A stretch of 8,975 nucleotides of DNA, from contig JAHILQ010000071.1 in assembly GCA_018896985.1 (NCBI GenBank), positions 1 to 8,975 of the forward strand, in the 5' to 3' direction. Positions 5,981-8,975 of this stretch are shown piece by piece; positions within the stretch are counted from its first letter, which is position 1, and each line of letters begins with the position of its first letter. The position numbers and the translations under genes are program-made. The notes below the pieces were generated by a model that saw only the letters and a program-made list of their open reading frames with translations, searched no databases and was not told the origin of the DNA. Source of the stretch: Nitrospinota bacterium. Lineage in GTDB: Bacteria; Nitrospirota; Thermodesulfovibrionia; Thermodesulfovibrionales; UBA1546.

Positions 5981-6192
5981 AAGAATTAACAGCAGAACAG
6001 ATTAAAAGACAGGACAGCGTTGATAATGCAATCTATCAGCTTGTCCGCGAAATCAATCCGACAGCGGATGAAATCAGATGGGATATTGAAATGATTGGCG
6101 AAGTCAGAGATGTCATTGAAGATTGGTTGGTTGAAAGATTGAAAATTACAGACGAGCAGAATTTTTATCCTTATCTTGAAGAGAATTACTAA
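5977..6192 (+). CDS. 71-aa hypothetical protein, first gene of the R-M cassette
   Basis: MKELTAEQIKRQDSVDNAIY onward: acidic, all-helical by eye, with no Cys and no membrane segment. Notable stretches are REINPTADEIRWDIEMIGEV (40-59 region) and a C-terminal EDWLVERLKITDEQNFYPYL. The ATG at 5977 is preferred; an in-frame TTG at 5929 would force translation through the REP-like hairpin. No Shine-Dalgarno is evident for the ATG. It ends 11 bases before the methyltransferase start, so it is co-transcribed with it. It does not look like a standard XRE-type C (controller) protein, which would show a clear helix-turn-helix over ~80 residues. I do not recognise a named family; a regulatory or partner role in the R-M system is inferred only from position. 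Confidence 0.75.
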   Translation: MKELTAEQIKRQDSVDNAIYQLVREINPTADEIRWDIEMIGEVRDVIEDWLVERLKITDEQNFYPYLEENY

Positions 6193-6203
6193 AGGGGAAA
6201 AAC

Positions 6204-7790
6204 ATGCTTAAAACAGATACGTTATTTACTATAAAAGAAGCCAGCGAATGGGCGACACAGTATTTAAGTAAAACTGTGACAACCGCTAATATTTCATATC
6301 TTATCCAATATGGGCGAATCAAAAAAAATGGTGACAATGGAATGGCACAGGTTTCAAAACAAGAACTAATTAAATACTATGAAACCTATAACGGCAAACG
6401 TGAAGTCGCGTGGAAAGAGCAACTCGGCAAAGATTTAAACTGGGCACTTTCGTTTGACCAATACAAAGAGGCTGAAACAACCAAACACGTTCACAGACTC
6501 CATCCGTATAAAGGGAAATTCATTCCTCAGCTGGCGGAATACTTCCTTGACGGCCACACTGACAAGTTCAAGAAGCAAGGTTACTTTAAAAAAGGCGATA
6601 TTGTTCTTGACCCTTTCGCAGGCAGCGGAACAACAATGGTGCAAGCCTGCGAACTTGGTATGCATGCAATTGGCATTGATGTTTCTGCCTTCAATGCACT
6701 CATAGCAAATTGTAAGATTTGGAAATATAACTTGGACGCTGTCCAAGCAGAAATCAACCGGATAACGAAAGCGCTCAGAGAATTCTTATCAAATTCCCAC
6801 GCGCTTGAGTTTGAAGAAAAACTTTTACAGGCACTTTATGAATTCAACAATAAATATTTCCCTGTCCCTGAATACAAATACAAAGTCAAACGCAATCAGA
6901 TAAATGAGGAGAAATACGGCCCAGAAAAGGAAAAAGAGTTTTTACCTATCTTTAACAAGCTCGTTAAAGCATATAACATTAAATTAAACCAAGATAAGGC
7001 CGATACATTTTTAGACAAGTGGTATTCCCAACACATCAGAGATGAAATTCACTTTGTGTTTAATGAAATCAAAAAGATAAAAAATGCTGATACTAAAAGA
7101 ATCATCAGCATTATCTTGAGCAGGACTATTCGTTCATGCAGGGCAACGACGCACGCTGATTTGGCAACATTGATTGAGCCAATTACAGCGACGTATTACT
7201 GTGCAAAACACGGCAAGGTTTGTAAGCCCTTGTTCTCCATTCTCAAGTGGTGGGAAACCTACACAAAGGATACAGTAAAACGACTCTCACAATTTGACAA
7301 ATTAAGAACTCAAACTTTTCAATTCTGTTTAACTGGCGACAGCAGAACTATGGATATCCTTGGAGAACTCAAAAAGAAAAATGCTGCCTTCGCAGATTTA
7401 GTGAGAACGCAAAAAATCAAAGGAATATTTTCGAGCCCGCCCTACGTTGGCTTAATTGATTATCACGAACAACACGCTTATGCTTATGACCTCTTTGGCT
7501 TTAAACGCAAGGATGATTTAGAAATTGGCCCGCTATATAAAGGGCAAAGCAGAGAAGCAAAACAGAACTATATTCAAGGCATAACAGATGTTCTGATTAA
7601 CTGTAAAAAATATTTAGCAGACGATTACGATATTTTTCTTGTAGCCAACGACAAATACAATATGTATCCAACGATTGCTGAAAAAACGGGAATGAAGATT
7701 GTAAATCAGTATAAAAGACCTGTGTTAAACCGCACCGAGAAAGATAAGGGTGCGTATTCAGAAATAATTTTTCACTTAAAAGGGAAATAA
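6204..7790 (+). CDS. HTH-fused type II DNA amino-methyltransferase (N4-C or N6-A)
   Basis: A 528-aa enzyme expected to methylate the exocyclic amine of its site with SAM and so protect host DNA from the downstream endonuclease. Residues about 5-60 (TIKEASEWATQYLSKTVTTA, then VSKQELIKYYETY) look like a MerR/excisionase-type helix-turn-helix. Next come HVHRLHPYKGKFIPQLAEYF (96-115, motif X-like), motif I DPFAGSGTT (136-144) and motif II GIDVSAFNA (157-165). After about 250 residues without recognised motifs (possible target recognition) comes the catalytic motif IV SPPY (411-414) in GIFSSPPYVGLIDYHEQH. Near the end are DDYDIFLVAND and YSEIIFHLK. The order I then IV excludes the usual beta-class layout. 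SPPY is more typical of N4-cytosine enzymes, but this is not decisive. Shine-Dalgarno AAAGGGG at 6191-6197, 6 bases from the ATG. Confidence 0.9.
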   Translation: MLKTDTLFTIKEASEWATQYLSKTVTTANISYLIQYGRIKKNGDNGMAQVSKQELIKYYETYNGKREVAWKEQLGKDLNWALSFDQYKEAETTKHVHRLHPYKGKFIPQLAEYFLDGHTDKFKKQGYFKKGDIVLDPFAGSGTTMVQACELGMHAIGIDVSAFNALIANCKIWKYNLDAVQAEINRITKALREFLSNSHALEFEEKLLQALYEFNNKYFPVPEYKYKVKRNQINEEKYGPEKEKEFLPIFNKLVKAYNIKLNQDKADTFLDKWYSQHIRDEIHFVFNEIKKIKNADTKRIISIILSRTIRSCRATTHADLATLIEPITATYYCAKHGKVCKPLFSILKWWETYTKDTVKRLSQFDKLRTQTFQFCLTGDSRTMDILGELKKKNAAFADLVRTQKIKGIFSSPPYVGLIDYHEQHAYAYDLFGFKRKDDLEIGPLYKGQSREAKQNYIQGITDVLINCKKYLADDYDIFLVANDKYNMYPTIAEKTGMKIVNQYKRPVLNRTEKDKGAYSEIIFHLKGK

Positions 7791-7791
7791 C

Positions 7792-7995
7792 ATGAACAAA
7801 GAAAAAATTATTTATTCCCTCAGCGTTGAAGATATTTTAGCGGTAATAGAAGATAATAATTTGAATCTAAAAATTACTAAGGAAGATATTCCATTTATTG
7901 AAGAAAAAATTGGTGATATGATTGATTGGAGAGGAGCAATTGAATTTGCTTTGTTGGAACTTAAAGATTCTAAGAAAAAATTACAGACAAAATAA
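7792..7995 (+). CDS. 67-aa hypothetical protein between methyltransferase and endonuclease
   Basis: MNKEKIIYSLSVEDILAVIE onward: acidic first half with helices, KITKEDIPFIEEKIGDMIDW in the middle, and a lysine-rich tail (LKDSKKKLQTK). No Cys, no membrane segment, no clear helix-turn-helix. It starts one base after the methyltransferase stop, with AGGG at 7781-7784 as Shine-Dalgarno, and its TAA overlaps the endonuclease ATG by one base (TAATG). The tight packing on both sides shows it is a working part of the cassette. It could regulate or assemble with the endonuclease, or simply couple its translation. The region is very AT-rich (16 G/C in 60 bases at 7801-7860, counted by hand). Family not recognised. 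Confidence 0.8.
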   Translation: MNKEKIIYSLSVEDILAVIEDNNLNLKITKEDIPFIEEKIGDMIDWRGAIEFALLELKDSKKKLQTK

Positions 7996-8774
7996 TGGCT
8001 TTATCTAAAAAACAGAAAGAACACATCGCTGAAACACTCAAGGTTTGTTTACGCGAGAAATTCCAAAACTACAAACCTGAAACGGCTAATATGCCTTTCC
8101 ATTACCGCTTGCTCGGAAAGGACAGAATGGCCTTGTTTTCATTTATACAATCTCTAAATACAACTTTTGGGACCTCCATCTATGAACCTGTTGCAAAAGA
8201 ACTCGCAAAGGAAACATTCAAGGAAGTTTACACTCAATTTAAACTTGGTAACATTATCACACAGGATGCGCAGAATGAAATTCAAAGAATAATGAATGAC
8301 CTTTCGGTTGGTGGTGATGTAAACAAATCAGAAGAAACAGAGAGAATTAGAAAAGTTGCTCAGTCAGGTGAAGTGAATAAACTTAAATCAGTAAAAGTAG
8401 ATTTGTTTCTTGTCTCCAAAGAAGATGAAGTTTTCATGTTTGACTTGAAAACAGTGAAGCCAAACAAAGGTGACTTCATTTCATACAAAAGAAATATGCT
8501 TGAATGGATAGCTATTTTCTTATACCAACATCCAAAAGCTAAAGTTAATACTCTTCTATCAATTCCTTACAATCCTTACGAACCAGAACCATATAAGCGG
8601 TGGACAATGAAAGGAATGTTGGACTTAAAGAAGGAAGTAAAGGTAGCTGAAGAATTCTGGGACTTTCTTGCTGGCGAGGGAACTTATAAAGACCTGCTTG
8701 ACTGCTTTGAAAATGCAGGAATAGCACTACGACCAGAGATTGATGCTTACTTCGCTAAGTTTAACCAGAAATAA
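7995..8774 (+). CDS. TdeIII-like type II restriction endonuclease
   Basis: A 259-aa protein matching, from memory, the TdeIII/MjaII-type endonuclease family, whose characterised members cut GGNCC. The nuclease core appears as VKVDLFLVSKEDEVFMFDLK: D136, then D150-x-K152, a PD-(D/E)xK-type centre that would bind Mg2+ and cut both strands. After it come NKGDFISYKRNMLEWIA (157-173), SIPYNPYEPEPYKRW (189-203) and the distinctive AEEFWDFLAGEGTYKDLLDC (218-237). The ATG overlaps the preceding stop (TAATG) and there is no Shine-Dalgarno of its own, so its output should depend on translation of the 67-aa gene and on the methyltransferase being made first. The protein is complete, so the nuclease is probably active. 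The recognition site of this copy is inferred, not seen. Confidence 0.78.
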   Translation: MALSKKQKEHIAETLKVCLREKFQNYKPETANMPFHYRLLGKDRMALFSFIQSLNTTFGTSIYEPVAKELAKETFKEVYTQFKLGNIITQDAQNEIQRIMNDLSVGGDVNKSEETERIRKVAQSGEVNKLKSVKVDLFLVSKEDEVFMFDLKTVKPNKGDFISYKRNMLEWIAIFLYQHPKAKVNTLLSIPYNPYEPEPYKRWTMKGMLDLKKEVKVAEEFWDFLAGEGTYKDLLDCFENAGIALRPEIDAYFAKFNQK

Positions 8775-8780
8775 TTTTAA

Positions 8781-8821
8781 ACTCCTCTGAACCCTTGCAA
8801 AAAACAGCTGAAAAGAGGAGT
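8781..8821. repeat. 8-bp inverted repeat after the endonuclease gene
   Basis: ACTCCTCT (8781-8788) pairs exactly with AGAGGAGT (8814-8821) across a 25-base loop, seven bases after the endonuclease stop. No T-tract follows, so it is not a standard terminator. It may stabilise the mRNA 3' end or be part of a mobile-element end together with the next hairpin. Confidence 0.4.
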
Positions 8822-8830
8822 CAAGAGGGT

Positions 8831-8893
8831 CAGACTGGTTTAACAAAGTCAAGCCCCTAATCCTGTTTTTTGTTTAAAGTTAGTCTGCCTTTT
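8831..8893 (+). terminator. long hairpin plus T-tract, probable end of the R-M transcript
   Basis: CAGACTGGTTT (8831-8841) pairs with AAGTTAGTCTG (8877-8887), including three G-U pairs. AACAAA (8842-8847) pairs with TTTGTT (8869-8874) after a two-base bulge. The loop is about 21 bases. The run CCTTTTTT follows directly at 8888-8893 and onward. The stem is followed by U's in plus-strand RNA, so it would terminate the R-M operon. The long loop and imperfect pairing leave open that it is instead a REP or insertion-sequence end. Confidence 0.5.
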
Positions 8894-8912
8894 TTATAAG
8901 CTCCTGCCCTTT

Positions 8913-8975
8913 TTAGTTGGTAAGGTATCCCTGCCATAAGTCTTTCGTCCCGATGCTGGTAATTTGAGGGTCAAA
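8913..8975 (-). CDS. possible C-terminal tail of an unknown minus-strand gene
   Basis: From the window edge the minus strand reads FDPQITSIGTKDLWQGYLTN and then TAA (8915-8913). A second minus-strand frame is also open over this stretch, so the frame is not certain. No family can be named from 20 residues. The nearby inverted repeats would fit the end of a transposase gene, but that is only a guess. Confidence 0.25.
   Translation of the reverse strand, partial: FDPQITSIGTKDLWQGYLTN

Noticed and set aside
5977..6192. 71-aa protein as an R-M controller (C) protein
   Set aside because: No recognisable XRE-type helix-turn-helix and no clear C-box palindromes upstream; position alone is not enough.

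Overview
The window reads as chromosomal DNA of a free-living Gram-negative-type bacterium of middling GC, most like Nitrospirota or a deltaproteobacterial relative. That placement is an inference from gene content: a PhoB/PhoR-type two-component system, a fused SUMT/uroporphyrinogen-III synthase, a cobalamin-dependent class II ribonucleotide reductase, a divergent SspB-like adaptor, and AAATTCA-type heptad repeats. No marker gene fixes the taxon.

Left part, minus strand (1-3060). Reading along the minus strand: a bifunctional siroheme/cobalamin/haem precursor enzyme (1507-3060), tRNA-Arg(CCT) (1298-1374), an SspB-like ClpXP adaptor (851-1285), a PhoB-type response regulator (114-809), and the first 39 codons of its sensor kinase, which overlaps phoB by ATGA and runs off the window. 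Degenerate 7-base repeats lie downstream of the bifunctional enzyme and, in the opposite orientation, inside its HemD domain.

Middle, plus strand (3199-5715). A strong sigma-70-like promoter has an NrdR-box-like palindrome between its -35 and -10 elements. It drives a tiny four-cysteine protein and then nrdJ. The divergent neighbour makes precorrin-2, an early cobalamin precursor, while NrdJ needs adenosylcobalamin.

Right part, plus strand (5716-8975). A short scrambled stretch with micro-ORF remnants and a REP-like hairpin leads into a compact, AT-richer restriction-modification cassette. Its order is a 71-aa protein, an HTH-fused amino-methyltransferase with motifs DPFAGSGTT and SPPY, a 67-aa protein, and a TdeIII-like type II endonuclease. 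The last three genes are separated by +1 and -1 base, so they are almost certainly co-translated. A long hairpin followed by a T-tract lies after the endonuclease, and the final ~60 bases may be the tail of another minus-strand gene.

Most of the window is ordinary core and accessory content. The items most worth a second look are the two uncharacterised small proteins built into the R-M operon, the HTH fused to the methyltransferase, the Cys-rich small protein tied to nrdJ under a probable NrdR site, and the SspB-like protein.
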